Source: Metabacillus idriensis (GTDB lineage: Bacteria; Bacillota; Bacilli; Bacillales; Bacillaceae). From it: 64,000 bases of DNA. Location of the stretch: assembly GCF_009674765.1 (NCBI RefSeq), contig NZ_WKKF01000001.1, positions 1,178,001 to 1,242,000 of the forward strand. The letters are read 5' to 3'. The position numbers were made by a program, and so were the translations under genes. Below are positions 1-8,584 of this stretch, piece by piece. Position 1 is the first letter of the stretch; every line of letters begins with the position of its first letter. The notes below the pieces were generated by a model that saw nothing but the letters and a program-made list of their open reading frames with translations, was not told the DNA's origin and ran no database searches.

Positions 1-48
1 TTCAAAGATGTGATCCCGGCCGGCCATTTGACAACACAATATGAATAA
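1..48 (+). CDS. C-terminal tail of an upstream gene (partial)
   Basis: Frame 1 stays open from the window edge and ends with TAA at 46-48, giving a 15-residue tail ending in HLTTQYE. A strong hairpin terminator starts three bases later, which supports a real gene end. The tail is too short for me to identify. In B. subtilis the pdh operon lies upstream of this locus, but this tail does not look like a dihydrolipoamide dehydrogenase terminus. Confidence 0.4.
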   Translation, partial: FKDVIPAGHLTTQYE

Positions 49-50
49 GG

Positions 51-79
51 AAAAACTGGCGTATTTCAGCCAGTTTTTT
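51..79 (+). terminator. Rho-independent terminator of the upstream gene
   Basis: Arms AAAAACTGGC (51-60) and GCCAGTTTTT (69-78) pair around an 8-base loop and end in a T run. The hairpin separates the upstream gene from the SR1 promoter. Confidence 0.75.
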
Positions 80-131
80 AATATGCTTTTATAAGAAAGT
101 AAGATAAATATAGTAAGAGAAAAAGATTAAA

Positions 132-142
132 TGTGTTATACA
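132..142 (+). promoter_or_regulatory. CcpN-type operator, distal copy
   Basis: TGTGTTATACA fits the CcpN consensus TRTGHYATAYW, as I recall it from B. subtilis. It lies just upstream of the SR1 -35 box, and an almost identical copy overlaps the -10 region 32 bases (about three helical turns) further on. CcpN represses sr1, gapB and pckA during growth on sugar. The motif is seen; binding is inferred. Confidence 0.65.
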
Positions 143-150
143 ATTTAGGC

Positions 151-179
151 TTGACGGATTAAATGTGTTATATTATTAT
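151..179 (+). promoter_or_regulatory. SigA promoter of SR1 with overlapping CcpN operator
   Basis: The -35 box TTGACG (151-156) and -10 box TATTAT (174-179) are 17 bp apart, so transcription should start near 186. The second CcpN-like site, TGTGTTATATT (164-174), sits in the spacer and touches the -10 box, where a repressor would block the promoter. Confidence 0.7.
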
Positions 180-192
180 AGAGTTACAAAGT

Positions 193-206
193 ATTAAGCG
201 CTTTCA
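193..206 (-). promoter_or_regulatory. Possible CcpA (cre) site
   Basis: On the minus strand the sequence reads TGAAAGCGCTTAAT, one mismatch from the cre consensus TGWAARCGYTWNCW. It lies just after the predicted SR1 start. CcpA has been reported as a minor repressor of B. subtilis sr1, so the position makes sense. A single 14-base match is weak evidence. Confidence 0.4.
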
Positions 207-249
207 ATAATTCGAAAAGCGCTAATCCATTCAAAAAAGGGGTATGGAA

Positions 250-390
250 ATGGGAACAATCGTATGTCAAACATGCAATGGTACGATCGATCATTTTGAG
301 GACGAAAAGGTCAGTGTTTTGTATGGGAAGTGCACAAGCTGCGATTGCCAGGTACTCGAAAGAGAAATCACAGTTATTCAAGGGGTTTAA
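250..390 (+). CDS. SR1P, GapA-binding small protein
   Basis: A 46-residue protein beginning MGTIVCQTCNGTID, with two Cys pairs (CQTC and CTSCDC) typical of the SR1P family. In B. subtilis SR1P (39 aa) binds glyceraldehyde-3-phosphate dehydrogenase GapA and favours its contact with RNase J1. The start at 250 is preceded by AAAGGGG at a good distance; an in-frame ATG at 244 is too close to it. The gene is short but is backed by its promoter, Shine-Dalgarno site and terminator. The C-terminus is about seven residues longer than the B. subtilis protein as I recall it. Confidence 0.85.
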   Translation: MGTIVCQTCNGTIDHFEDEKVSVLYGKCTSCDCQVLEREITVIQGV

Positions 391-406
391 ATAGAGGATA
401 GATGAG

Positions 407-436
407 AGCATGCAGGATTTCCTGCATGCTTTTGTT
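407..436 (+). terminator. SR1 terminator
   Basis: A perfect 10-bp stem, AGCATGCAGG (407-416) with CCTGCATGCT (421-430), has a 4-base loop and is followed by a T-rich tract. It ends the SR1 transcript before convergent speA. Confidence 0.8.
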
Positions 437-520
437 TTCTTTATGCTGGCAGTCGAATACGTTTCGGCTCAGGCAAACCATGCTCAAAAAGACGACTCAC
501 AAGTGAATCGCCTTTTCGTA

Positions 521-1993
521 TTATCTGATTGCTTTATGTTCTTTAATTACTCTCAAGTAGTTAAGCTCAGGATCTTCTGGTCCTTGTACTGGAAGTCCGA
601 CTTCCAGGTTTTTGCGCACATACGCAAGATTTTCTTCTGAGATGATTTCTCCTGGGATGAAAATTGGAATTCCCGGCGGATAAACCATGATAAACTCTGC
701 AATGATGCGTCCTGCTGATTCACTGAAAGGCACAACTTCCGTTTCTGCGTAAAATGCATCGCGAGGTGTCAGCGCTAAAACAGGAATATCAGGCAGCATG
801 ACGGTCGGTTTCACCAAGTCTGCCGATGCATTCATGAATTCTGAAGACAGCGCCTGCAGTGCTTCAACCAAAATGCCTGTTTCTTTTTCAGTATCCCCAG
901 GTGTAATGATGCAGAGGATGTTATATAAATCTGACATTTCAACTTCAATATTGTAGTTTTCACGCAGCCATTTTTCTACATCATACCCATTTAAGCCGAG
1001 TTCTTTAATCGAAATGATCAGCTTCGTCGGATCATAATCAAATGCCGCTTTGGTGCCGACAATCTCCTCGCCGATGCACTCGATTTTATCAATTTCATTA
1101 ATTTTTTTTCGTGTATCTTCTGCAAGACGGATCGCCCGTTCGACCAATTCGCGTCCTTCTGTAGCCAAGCGTTTTCTGGCAACATCGAGAGAAGCTAATA
1201 GCAGGTACGAGGTAGAAGTTGTCGTCAGCATGCTCAGGATGGTTTGAACTCTTTGAACAGATACCAATCCTTCCCGCACATTCAGCACAGAGCTTTGCGT
1301 CATCGAGCCTCCAAGCTTATGAACACTTGTTGCTGCCATATCTGCTCCTGCCTGCATCGCTGACATCGGCAGGTCTTCGTGGAAGTGAATATGCACTCCG
1401 TGAGCCTCATCAACAAGAACAGGCACATTGTATGAATGGGCAATTTCAACGATTTTCTTTAAATCGGCGGAGACCCCGAAATAAGTAGGGTTGATGACTA
1501 GCAGTCCTTTTGCATCTGGATGCTGCTCTAAAGCATGCTCAACAGACTCCGTTGTGATGCCGTGTGAAATGCCGAGGTCTTTATCAATTTCAGGATGAAT
1601 GAAGATTGGTGTAGCACCCGAGAAAACAACAGCTGACATAATCGATTTATGAACATTGCGGGGAACAAGGATTTTATCTCCAGGACCGCATACAGCCATC
1701 ACCATTGTCATAATTGCACCGCTTGTTCCCTGCACGGAGAAGAATGTATAATCTGCTCCAAATGCTTCAGCTGCAAGGTCCTGAGCTTTTTTGATCATTC
1801 CTTTTGGAGAGTGGAGATCATCAAGTGGCCCGATGTTGATTAAATCTATTGAAAGAGCAGGATCTCCGATAAATGAACGGAATTCAGGATCGATGCCAGC
1901 TCCTTTTTTGTGCCCCGGGATATGGAATTGAACAGGATCTTTTTTCGCGTGCTCTTTTAATCCTGTAAATAAGGGTGTTTCATATTGCGACAA
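521..1993 (-). CDS. speA: Arginine decarboxylase (Orn/Lys/Arg decarboxylase family)
   Basis: This cytosolic PLP enzyme makes agmatine from arginine, the first step of the agmatine route to polyamines. The 490 residues closely follow B. subtilis SpeA from MSQYETPLFTGLK to a C-terminus ending in HKAIR. The PLP lysine is Lys226 in SVHKLGGS, with the cofactor-binding DEAHG at 195-199. A GAAGGTGG Shine-Dalgarno site precedes the ATG. The gene converges on sr1. This is interesting because SR1 controls arginine catabolism in B. subtilis. It is likely a single-gene transcript from the promoter at 2075-2103. Confidence 0.95.
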   Translation of the reverse strand: MSQYETPLFTGLKEHAKKDPVQFHIPGHKKGAGIDPEFRSFIGDPALSIDLINIGPLDDLHSPKGMIKKAQDLAAEAFGADYTFFSVQGTSGAIMTMVMAVCGPGDKILVPRNVHKSIMSAVVFSGATPIFIHPEIDKDLGISHGITTESVEHALEQHPDAKGLLVINPTYFGVSADLKKIVEIAHSYNVPVLVDEAHGVHIHFHEDLPMSAMQAGADMAATSVHKLGGSMTQSSVLNVREGLVSVQRVQTILSMLTTTSTSYLLLASLDVARKRLATEGRELVERAIRLAEDTRKKINEIDKIECIGEEIVGTKAAFDYDPTKLIISIKELGLNGYDVEKWLRENYNIEVEMSDLYNILCIITPGDTEKETGILVEALQALSSEFMNASADLVKPTVMLPDIPVLALTPRDAFYAETEVVPFSESAGRIIAEFIMVYPPGIPIFIPGEIISEENLAYVRKNLEVGLPVQGPEDPELNYLRVIKEHKAIR

Positions 1994-2074
1994 TTTGTTT
2001 TCCCACCTTCTTTAATTAAAAATAGTATCTATTTTCATGGTTTCATTTTCGTTATTTACACATAAAACAAGTGA

Positions 2075-2103
2075 ATTATATCACTTTCCTTTTAGATTGA
2101 AAA
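2075..2103 (-). promoter_or_regulatory. Probable speA promoter
   Basis: On the minus strand an extended -10 box, TGATATAAT (2083-2075), follows a weak -35 box, TTTTCA (2103-2098), with about 17 bp between the hexamers. It lies about 80 bases before the speA start. Confidence 0.5.
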
Positions 2104-2167
2104 GGTATTTTTCAAAGGAGGAAAAAACGGTAAAAGATTTAATTTGGCAGAATTTTTAGAATAATAG

Positions 2168-2197
2168 TTGTCTTTTTTGGCAGTTACATATTATGAT
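2168..2197 (+). promoter_or_regulatory. Promoter of the acyl-CoA operon
   Basis: TTGTCT (2168-2173) and TATGAT (2192-2197) are separated by 18 bp. Transcription would start near 2204, just before the palindrome at 2213-2228, so a bound repressor would sit on the start region. Confidence 0.55.
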
Positions 2198-2212
2198 AGA
2201 AGTAGATTTACA

Positions 2213-2228
2213 TACCAACCGGTTAGTA
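2213..2228 (+). promoter_or_regulatory. Putative TetR-type operator, copy 1
   Basis: TACCAACCGGTTAGTA is an almost perfect palindrome (7 of 8 bases pair) just after the predicted start site. A near copy (14 of 16 bases identical) lies at 8585-8600 before the hydroxyacyl-CoA dehydrogenase gene. The likely binder is the TetR protein encoded at 7981-8544. Confidence 0.6.
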
Positions 2229-2251
2229 AGTTAAAAGAAAGGGTGATTTTG

Positions 2252-3478
2252 TTGAACTTTACTTACTCTGATAAGGTGATTGATTTACAAAAACAAGTGA
2301 CAGCTTTTATGGAAGAATTCGTTTATCCGAATGAAAAAAAGTATGAAGAACAATTAAATGCGCAGGAATCCAGATGGTCTGAAATTCCACCTATTATGGA
2401 AGAGCTGAAAATGAAAGCAAGAGAAAAAGGATTATGGAATTTATTTTTGCCTGAAAGCGAGTACGGTGCAGGCCTGACAAATCTGGAATATGCGCCGCTT
2501 TGTGAGATTATGGGCCGCTCATTGCTTGCACCTGAAGTGTTTAACTGTGCAGCCCCTGATACGGGAAACATGGAGGTTCTCGTCCGCTACGGCACAGATG
2601 AGCAAAAAGACAAATGGCTGAAGCCTCTGCTTGCTGGAGAAATCCGTTCATGTTTTTCAATGACTGAACCTGATGTTGCCTCAGCAGATGCGACGAATAT
2701 TGCGGCAAGCATCATTCGTGATGGAGATGAGTATGTCATTAACGGAAGGAAATGGTGGTCTTCAGGAGCGGGCGACCCGCGCTGCAAGATTGCGATTGTA
2801 ATGGGCAAATCTGATTTTAACGCATCAAAGTATGAGCAGCAGTCGATGATTTTAGTTCCGCTTGATGCGGAAGGCGTAAAGATTGAAAGAGTGCTGCCTG
2901 TTTTTGGCTATGATCACGCTCCGCACGGCCATGCAGAAATCACTTTTAATGATGTAAGGGTGCCAGCTTCAAATATGCTGCTTGGGGAAGGTAGAGGATT
3001 CGAAATTGCACAGGGCCGCCTGGGACCGGGAAGAATTCATCACTGCATGAGATTAATCGGGGCTGCAGAACGTGCGCTTGAAGAGTTATGTAAGCGTGTA
3101 CAAACAAGAGAGGCGTTCGGCAAACGGATTTCAAGCCAGGGTGTCATCAGAGAATGGATCGCAGACTCCCGCATTGAAATTGAACAGGCGCGCTTACTGA
3201 CGTTAAAAGCGGCTTACATGATGGATACTGTCGGGAATAAAGCAGCTAAAACGGAAATCGCGATGATTAAAGTCATTGCTCCGAATATGGCTTTGAAAGT
3301 AATCGACCGGGCTATTCAGGCATTCGGTGCAGCTGGAGTCAGCGAAGACACACCGCTTGCCGCTCAGTGGGCCAGTGCCAGAACATTGAGAATTGCTGAC
3401 GGTCCGGATGAAGTGCATCGCGCCCAGCTTGCAAGGCTTGAGCTGAAAAAATACGACGTAAATCTTCAGACAGTATGA
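2252..3478 (+). CDS. Acyl-CoA dehydrogenase, ACAD10/ACAD11-like
   Basis: A cytosolic FAD enzyme of about 408 residues with the acyl-CoA dehydrogenase N-terminal, middle and C-terminal domains. The stretches [20 protein letters not shown] and [13 protein letters not shown] match the ACAD10/ACAD11 subgroup from memory. Where most family members have the catalytic YEGT motif, this protein has ADGPDEVH, so the usual Glu is replaced by Asp. The start is the TTG at 2252, preceded by AAGGGTGA; longer forms begin inside the promoter. It is the first gene of the operon and is followed by an SDR within 11 bases. Exact substrate unknown; a role with the kinase at 10734 is inferred. No etfAB genes are nearby to take its electrons. 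Confidence 0.85.
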   Translation: MNFTYSDKVIDLQKQVTAFMEEFVYPNEKKYEEQLNAQESRWSEIPPIMEELKMKAREKGLWNLFLPESEYGAGLTNLEYAPLCEIMGRSLLAPEVFNCAAPDTGNMEVLVRYGTDEQKDKWLKPLLAGEIRSCFSMTEPDVASADATNIAASIIRDGDEYVINGRKWWSSGAGDPRCKIAIVMGKSDFNASKYEQQSMILVPLDAEGVKIERVLPVFGYDHAPHGHAEITFNDVRVPASNMLLGEGRGFEIAQGRLGPGRIHHCMRLIGAAERALEELCKRVQTREAFGKRISSQGVIREWIADSRIEIEQARLLTLKAAYMMDTVGNKAAKTEIAMIKVIAPNMALKVIDRAIQAFGAAGVSEDTPLAAQWASARTLRIADGPDEVHRAQLARLELKKYDVNLQTV

Positions 3479-3489
3479 GGAGGGGCAAC

Positions 3490-4266
3490 ATGCACATTAA
3501 AGAAATGTTTGATCTGACAGATAAAGTGGCCATTATCACAGGCGGAGGCCGAGGGCTTGGCGAGCAGATGGCAGAAGGATTTGCACAGGCGGGCGCATCA
3601 CTTGTCCTCTGTTCTAGAAAAGCAGCGGCATGTGAAGATGTGGCTTCACGATTAAGCAGCGAATATGGAGTAAAAGCCATTGCTTTATCCTGTGATGTGA
3701 CAAATCGTGAAGATGTGAAAAATACTGTAAAAACAGCAATCGAAGAGTTTGGCAAAATTGATATTTTAGTAAACAACAGCGGGGCAACATGGGGCGCTCC
3801 TGTTCAGGATATGCCGCTTGAAGCCTGGAATAAGGTAATGAATGTGAATGTGACCGGCACATTTCTCATGTCCCAGGAAGCAGGCAAACATATGATTAAA
3901 CAAAATAGCGGCAAAATCATTAATATCGCATCTGTGGCAGGGCTTGGCGGAACAGACCCGCGTTATATGGATACGATTGCCTATAACACAAGTAAGGGTG
4001 CTGTCATCACTTTTACTAAAGATCTTGCCGTGAAATGGGGCCAGCACAACATTAATGTAAATGCTATTGCACCAGGCTTTTTCCCTACTAAAATGTCACA
4101 GGTGATCATTGAAAACGGGAAAGATCATTTCTTGAATATCACTCCTCTTAAACGCTTTGGAACGGATCAGGATTTAAAAGGCGCTGCCCTGTTTTTGGCG
4201 GCAAGAGCTTCTGATTTTATCACAGGTGATGTTCTCGTCGTAGACGGCGGAACACATGCCATGTAA
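3490..4266 (+). CDS. Short-chain dehydrogenase/reductase, first copy
   Basis: A 258-residue classical SDR that should oxidise a hydroxy-acyl or reduce a keto-acyl substrate with NAD(P). The N-terminal glycine motif TGGGRGLG, the NNSG motif and the catalytic YNTSK (Tyr/Lys with an upstream Ser) are all present. Shine-Dalgarno GAGGAGGGG overlaps the previous stop region and selects the ATG at 3490, not the upstream in-frame codon at 3475. Tight spacing shows it belongs to the dehydrogenase operon. The substrate cannot be told from the sequence; 3-hydroxyacyl-CoA or a secondary alcohol is most likely. Confidence 0.85.
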   Translation: MHIKEMFDLTDKVAIITGGGRGLGEQMAEGFAQAGASLVLCSRKAAACEDVASRLSSEYGVKAIALSCDVTNREDVKNTVKTAIEEFGKIDILVNNSGATWGAPVQDMPLEAWNKVMNVNVTGTFLMSQEAGKHMIKQNSGKIINIASVAGLGGTDPRYMDTIAYNTSKGAVITFTKDLAVKWGQHNINVNAIAPGFFPTKMSQVIIENGKDHFLNITPLKRFGTDQDLKGAALFLAARASDFITGDVLVVDGGTHAM

Positions 4267-4282
4267 GGAAGGGGAATGTTAA

Positions 4283-5458
4283 ATGAATCGTGATCCAGTC
4301 ATTGTGGCAGCTGTCAGAACTCCAATCGGGAGACAGGGCGGTGCACTTTCATCAATGGAAGCCAATGAATTTGGGGCCATTGTTATTAAAGAGGCAATGA
4401 ACAGAGCAAATGTATCTGCAGATATGATTGATGATGTCATTTTTGGAAATGTCCTCTCTGGCGGCGGGAATATTGCAAGGTTAACAGCCTTGTCTACCGG
4501 ACTATCACTGGATATACCAGGGCTGACAGTTGACCGTCAATGCGGCTCAGGCATCAATGCTGTCAATCTTGCAGCGCAGGCGATTAAAGCGGGTGACGGA
4601 GACATTTATATTGCAGGCGGCACGGAAAGCATGTCTCTTGCTCCTTATTTAATGGAGAAACCGAAAAAACCATTCAGTCCTGCACCACCGAGATTTAAGT
4701 CAGCCGTGCTCTCACCAAAAGAAATCGGCAATCCTCCAATGGGAATTACTGCTGAAAATCTGGTTTCCAAATATGAAATCAGCCGCGCAGAACAAGATGA
4801 ATATGCTCTCCGCAGCCAGCAGAGAATGGCAGCAGCTGTATCAGAAGGCAGATTTGACGAGCAGATTGTTTCTGTAGAGATCCGTCAGAGAAAAGGTGAA
4901 CCTATCCTGTTCAGCGCGGATGAACATCCCCGTCCAAATACAACGATTGAAGGTTTAAAAGCATTGGGTCCTGCTTTTAAAGAAGGAGGAACCGTAACAG
5001 CCGGGAGCAGTTCTGGGTTGAATGATGCTGCATCAGCAGTTGTTGTCATGTCACGTGAAAAAGCTTCGGAACTTGGTTTGACGCCGCTATGCACAGTAAA
5101 GCATTATGCTGTTGCAGGTGTCGATCCGAATATTATGGGAATCGGTCCTGTTCCAGCAGTAAAAAAAGTGCTTGAGAGAGCAAAGTTATCACTCGCCGAC
5201 ATGGACATCGTTGAGCTGAATGAAGCATTTGCTGCACAAGTCTTAGCTTGCGACCGGGAACTGAATTTTGATCACAGCAAGCTGAACGTAAACGGGGGAG
5301 CAATTGCCCACGGCCATCCGCTTGGAGCAACAGGTGCGATTTTGATGACAAAGGCAATCTATGAGCTGAAGCGCTCAGGCGGACGCTATGCCTTGATCAC
5401 GGCGTGTATTGGAGGCGGCCAGGGAATTGCGACGATCATAGAAAGAGAGATTGATTGA
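4283..5458 (+). CDS. Thiolase (acetyl-CoA C-acyltransferase)
   Basis: The 391-residue enzyme cleaves 3-ketoacyl-CoA with CoA to give acetyl-CoA, or runs in reverse to condense acyl-CoAs. The nucleophile Cys87 lies in DRQCGSGINAV, followed by the thiolase motifs HGHPLGATGA and CIGGGQG near the C-terminus. GGAAGGGG precedes the ATG. The 16-base gap after the SDR and the overlap with the next gene place it in the same transcript. This supplies the thiolytic step of beta-oxidation for the cluster. Confidence 0.93.
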   Translation: MNRDPVIVAAVRTPIGRQGGALSSMEANEFGAIVIKEAMNRANVSADMIDDVIFGNVLSGGGNIARLTALSTGLSLDIPGLTVDRQCGSGINAVNLAAQAIKAGDGDIYIAGGTESMSLAPYLMEKPKKPFSPAPPRFKSAVLSPKEIGNPPMGITAENLVSKYEISRAEQDEYALRSQQRMAAAVSEGRFDEQIVSVEIRQRKGEPILFSADEHPRPNTTIEGLKALGPAFKEGGTVTAGSSSGLNDAASAVVVMSREKASELGLTPLCTVKHYAVAGVDPNIMGIGPVPAVKKVLERAKLSLADMDIVELNEAFAAQVLACDRELNFDHSKLNVNGGAIAHGHPLGATGAILMTKAIYELKRSGGRYALITACIGGGQGIATIIEREID

Positions 5459-6210
5459 TGAGGCTTGCCGGAAAAGTTGCAGTTGTTACAGGGGGAGCAG
5501 GCGGCATTGGCAAAGCAACAGCCATGCTGTTTGCAGAACAAGGAGCAAAGGTAGTAATCGGCGATTCCAACTGCGAAGCAGGAGAAAAAACGGCTCATGA
5601 AATCAGGGAGAAAAACCGGCCATGCCTTTTTGTTAAAACGGATGTGACTGACTCTGCTGATGTTCAAGGATTGATGAAAACAGCTGTAAAGGAATACGGT
5701 GGACTTGATATTCTTTTCAACAATGCGGGTGTGTCTAATCAGAGCGTGAAAATCGGCGATATGGAAACAGAGGAATGGGACCGGGTCGTTGACATCAATC
5801 TAAAAGGTGTTTTCTTGGGAATCAAACATGTGGTCCCATACATGCTGCGAAGCGGCGGAGGCTCAATTATCAATACGTCAAGCGTCCTCGGAATGAAAGG
5901 GAAAAAGCGGATGGCTCCATATAATGCATCAAAAGCGGGTGTAATTGCTCTGACAAAGAACGCCGCTCTTGATTATGGCAAGGGAAATATCCGTGTAAAT
6001 GCGATTGCTCCAGGAGTGATCGATACTTCTATCATCGATGAGTGGCGAAATGATGATAGGAGATGGGAAATCTATACGAAATCGAATGCTCTTGCAAGAA
6101 TTGGACAGCCTGAGGAAATCGCAAAGGCCGTCCTGTTTCTGGCAAGTGATGATGCTTCTTATGTGACAGCAGCCACGCTGCTTGTAGATGGGGGAACAAT
6201 TACCTTTTAA
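5458..6210 (+). CDS. Short-chain dehydrogenase/reductase, second copy
   Basis: A 250-residue SDR with TGGAGGIG for cofactor binding, NNAG, and the catalytic YNASK. The ATG at 5458 shares the TGATG junction with the thiolase stop, a sign of coupled translation. This ATG is preferred over the TTG three bases earlier. It is clearly different from the SDRs at 3490 and 12550, so the cluster encodes three separate dehydrogenases of this fold. Natural substrate unknown. Confidence 0.85.
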   Translation: MRLAGKVAVVTGGAGGIGKATAMLFAEQGAKVVIGDSNCEAGEKTAHEIREKNRPCLFVKTDVTDSADVQGLMKTAVKEYGGLDILFNNAGVSNQSVKIGDMETEEWDRVVDINLKGVFLGIKHVVPYMLRSGGGSIINTSSVLGMKGKKRMAPYNASKAGVIALTKNAALDYGKGNIRVNAIAPGVIDTSIIDEWRNDDRRWEIYTKSNALARIGQPEEIAKAVLFLASDDASYVTAATLLVDGGTITF

Positions 6211-6215
6211 TCAAT

Positions 6216-6269
6216 GGCTCTTTTTCGCGAGAACTGTATGAAAAGACAGCGAGGACTCAAAAAAGAGCC
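6216..6269 (+). other. Long-loop inverted repeat before the first ligase gene
   Basis: GGCTCTTTTT (6216-6225) pairs perfectly with AAAAAGAGCC (6260-6269) around a 34-base loop. It lies between the SDR stop and the Shine-Dalgarno site of the ligase. There is no T run after the second arm, so it is not a normal terminator. It could be a processing or stability element, or chance. Confidence 0.35.
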
Positions 6270-6293
6270 TAACCATAAAGGAGGAACCTGCAA

Positions 6294-7898
6294 TTGGATA
6301 AATGGTTTGCAACGTATCCGGAGCATGTGCATCATGATTTTGACATACCTTACATGTCGATTCCCCAAATGTTTGAGGAAACCGTACATAAGTATGGTGA
6401 AAAAGAAGTCATTTCATTTTACGGGAAATCCATTTCTTATCAGCAAGCTGCGGGAATGGTAACTGCCTTCGCATCTGCCCTTCAGAAAAAAGGCATTCAA
6501 AAAGGCGACAGGGTGGCGATTATGCTTCCAAATTGCCCGCAGTATGTTGTTGCTTATTACGGTGCATTAAAAGCTGGCGCCATCATCACACAAGTAAATC
6601 CAATGCTTGTGGAAAGAGAGCTGGACCATATTCTGAATGACTCTGGGGCTGAAACGATCGTCGTTTTTGATGCTCTTTATCCAAGAGTAAAAGCTATTAG
6701 GGAAAATACTAACTTAAAGCAAGTAATAACAGTGAGTCTGCAGGAAGAACTCACACCAGATCCCGATGATTATTCGTTTCAGCAGTTTTTGGGCATGGGT
6801 TCAGGAGAAGTGCTGCCAATTCAGATTGAACCGGAGCATGATATTGCCGTCCTGCAATACACAGGCGGGACGACCGGACGATCCAAAGGAGCCATGCTCA
6901 CACACCGGAACTTAATGGCAAACATTTATCAGTCTTATGAATTCTTTAAAAATGAAGTGAAATCAGGCTCAGAGCGCTGCTTAACTGTCATTCCATTGTT
7001 TCATGTATTTGGGATGACATCCTGCATGAACTTAACGGTTCTTCGCGGCAACTCCATGATCATGCTGCCGCGTTTTGATCTTGAAGAAGTGATGCAGACG
7101 ATTAAACGTGAGCAGCCGACGATCTTTCCGGGAGTTCCGACCATGTATATAGCGATCACAAACCATCCAAATGCAGAAGAATACGGGATCAGCAGCGTCC
7201 GCATCTGCAACAGCGGCAGCGCGCCAATGCCGGTAGAGCTGATTAAAGAATTTGAACGGAAAACAGGTGCGAAAATTTTAGAAGGATATGGGTTATCCGA
7301 AGCGGCCCCTACGACGCACTGCAATCCACCGTTTGGAGAGCGGAAGCCGGGCAGTGTCGGTATCGGGGTGCCTGGAACAGCTTATAAAATTGTCGATGTC
7401 GCAACTGGTAAAGAAGAGGTTCCAGCAGGTACTCTCGGAGAAGTGATCATAAAAGGTCCTCAGGTAATGAAAGGATACTGGAATATGCCAGAGGAAACAG
7501 CCAATACCATTCGGGATGGCTGGCTCTATACAGGTGATATCGCGAAGGTAGATGAGGAAGGATATTTATATATTGTCGACAGGAAAAAAGATATGATCAT
7601 TGCCAGCGGATACAATGTTTATCCCCGGGATATCGAAGAAGTTTTATACGAGCATGAGGCGATACAGGAAGCAGTTGTTATAGGGGTGCCTGACCCTTAC
7701 CGCGGAGAGACGGTTAAAGCCTTCGCTGTATTAAAACCAGGGAAAAAGGCAACAGAAGAGGAAATTATTTCATTCTGCCGCAGCCAATTGGCATCCTATA
7801 AAGTGCCTGCCATCATTGAGTTCCGCGATCAGCTGCCGAAGACAAGCGTCGGAAAAATATTGCGGCGGGCACTCAGAGAAGAAGTTGTAAAAAGCTGA
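6294..7898 (+). CDS. Long-chain fatty-acid--CoA ligase, first copy
   Basis: A 534-residue AMP-forming ligase that activates a carboxylic acid to its CoA thioester using ATP. The P-loop-like motif YTGGTTGRSKGAMLTH is in the N-terminal half. EGYGLSEAAP and GWLYTGDIA are ATP- and adenylate-binding motifs, and the C-terminal lysine motif PKTSVGKILRR completes the fold. The TTG at 6294 has AAGGAGG nine bases upstream. It resembles the LcfA/FadD group. It would prime substrates for the enzymes on both sides. Chain-length preference cannot be read. Confidence 0.9.
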   Translation: MDKWFATYPEHVHHDFDIPYMSIPQMFEETVHKYGEKEVISFYGKSISYQQAAGMVTAFASALQKKGIQKGDRVAIMLPNCPQYVVAYYGALKAGAIITQVNPMLVERELDHILNDSGAETIVVFDALYPRVKAIRENTNLKQVITVSLQEELTPDPDDYSFQQFLGMGSGEVLPIQIEPEHDIAVLQYTGGTTGRSKGAMLTHRNLMANIYQSYEFFKNEVKSGSERCLTVIPLFHVFGMTSCMNLTVLRGNSMIMLPRFDLEEVMQTIKREQPTIFPGVPTMYIAITNHPNAEEYGISSVRICNSGSAPMPVELIKEFERKTGAKILEGYGLSEAAPTTHCNPPFGERKPGSVGIGVPGTAYKIVDVATGKEEVPAGTLGEVIIKGPQVMKGYWNMPEETANTIRDGWLYTGDIAKVDEEGYLYIVDRKKDMIIASGYNVYPRDIEEVLYEHEAIQEAVVIGVPDPYRGETVKAFAVLKPGKKATEEEIISFCRSQLASYKVPAIIEFRDQLPKTSVGKILRRALREEVVKS

Positions 7899-7938
7899 AT
7901 ATAAAGCAAATAATCTATGAATCTCATGGTAGGGCTTA

Positions 7939-7947
7939 TGGTATAAT
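7939..7947 (+). promoter_or_regulatory. Extended -10 promoter for the TetR gene
   Basis: TGGTATAAT is a perfect extended -10 element 34 bases before the TetR start. I see no convincing -35 box. It would let the regulator be transcribed separately from the upstream operon. Confidence 0.5.
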
Positions 7948-7980
7948 CTCTTTAATCTAGGCTAGAGAGGATTAGGCATA

Positions 7981-8544
7981 ATGAAAGAAAAAATCATACA
8001 GCAAAGCATTCAGCTTTTTGGAGAAAAAGGGTTTAAAGAAACATCCATTCAGGATATTGTAGACGCCTTGAGTGTCACAAAAGGCACGTTTTATTATTAC
8101 TACAAAAGCAAAACAGAGCTGTTAATGGCGATACATTTAAAGTACATTGACGATCTTCTGCGAAAACAGGAAGAAATCATCCAGGATGATGCGAAAATGT
8201 ACAAAGATAAATTGCATGAAATGGTTTATATGCTCATTCATGATATAGAAAAAGAAGGATTGAGCGCAAAGGTCTTTTTCAGGGAAATGAGAAATTTAAG
8301 TGAAGAAGATATGGCAGAGGTAGTAGCAAAAAGAGATCTTTTCAGAGTGAAGATTCAGCAGGTGCTTGAAGCGGGAATAGCTGCCGGCGAATTCCGCTCA
8401 GATCTGCCGATGGATATTGTCACATTCGGCATTTTGGGCATGACGAACTGGAGTTATTTCTGGTTTGATCCAAATGGCCGCGTATCTGATCGTGAAGTAT
8501 CGGATATTTTTCTGAAAATCGTGCTCGAAGGATTAAATAAGTAG
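7981..8544 (+). CDS. TetR/AcrR-family transcriptional regulator
   Basis: A 187-residue repressor-type protein. The N-terminal helix-turn-helix is typical: an LFGEKGFKETSIQDIV segment followed by VTKGTFYYYYKSKTELL. The C-terminal part would be the ligand-binding and dimer domain. It sits inside the acyl-CoA cluster and most likely represses the promoters carrying the palindromes at 2213 and 8585, with release by an acyl-CoA or a related ligand, as FadR and similar TetR proteins do. That link is inferred from location only. Confidence 0.9.
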   Translation: MKEKIIQQSIQLFGEKGFKETSIQDIVDALSVTKGTFYYYYKSKTELLMAIHLKYIDDLLRKQEEIIQDDAKMYKDKLHEMVYMLIHDIEKEGLSAKVFFREMRNLSEEDMAEVVAKRDLFRVKIQQVLEAGIAAGEFRSDLPMDIVTFGILGMTNWSYFWFDPNGRVSDREVSDIFLKIVLEGLNK

Positions 8545-8584
8545 AGGAATTTTCGGGCGACCGGAAATTTCTTCGCCTATAACA

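Larger units (their letters stand above)
186..436 (+). ncRNA. sr1: SR1 dual-function regulatory RNA
   Basis: This transcript runs from the promoter at 151-179 to the terminator at 407-436 and encodes SR1P. In B. subtilis SR1 also lies between the pdh operon and speA. There it pairs with ahrC mRNA to limit arginine catabolism gene activation and also serves as mRNA for SR1P. The identity rests on location, the CcpN-type promoter, the encoded peptide and the terminator. I did not test pairing with an ahrC message, which is not in the window. The ends are predictions. Confidence 0.7.

Noticed and set aside
3339-3776. 145-residue minus-strand frame under the dehydrogenase/SDR junction
   Set aside because: It is antisense to two well-supported genes, has no ribosome site and resembles no family.
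6216-6269. Intrinsic terminator before the first ligase
   Set aside because: The stem has a 34-base loop and no T-run after it, and the ligase has no clear promoter of its own, so termination here seems unlikely.
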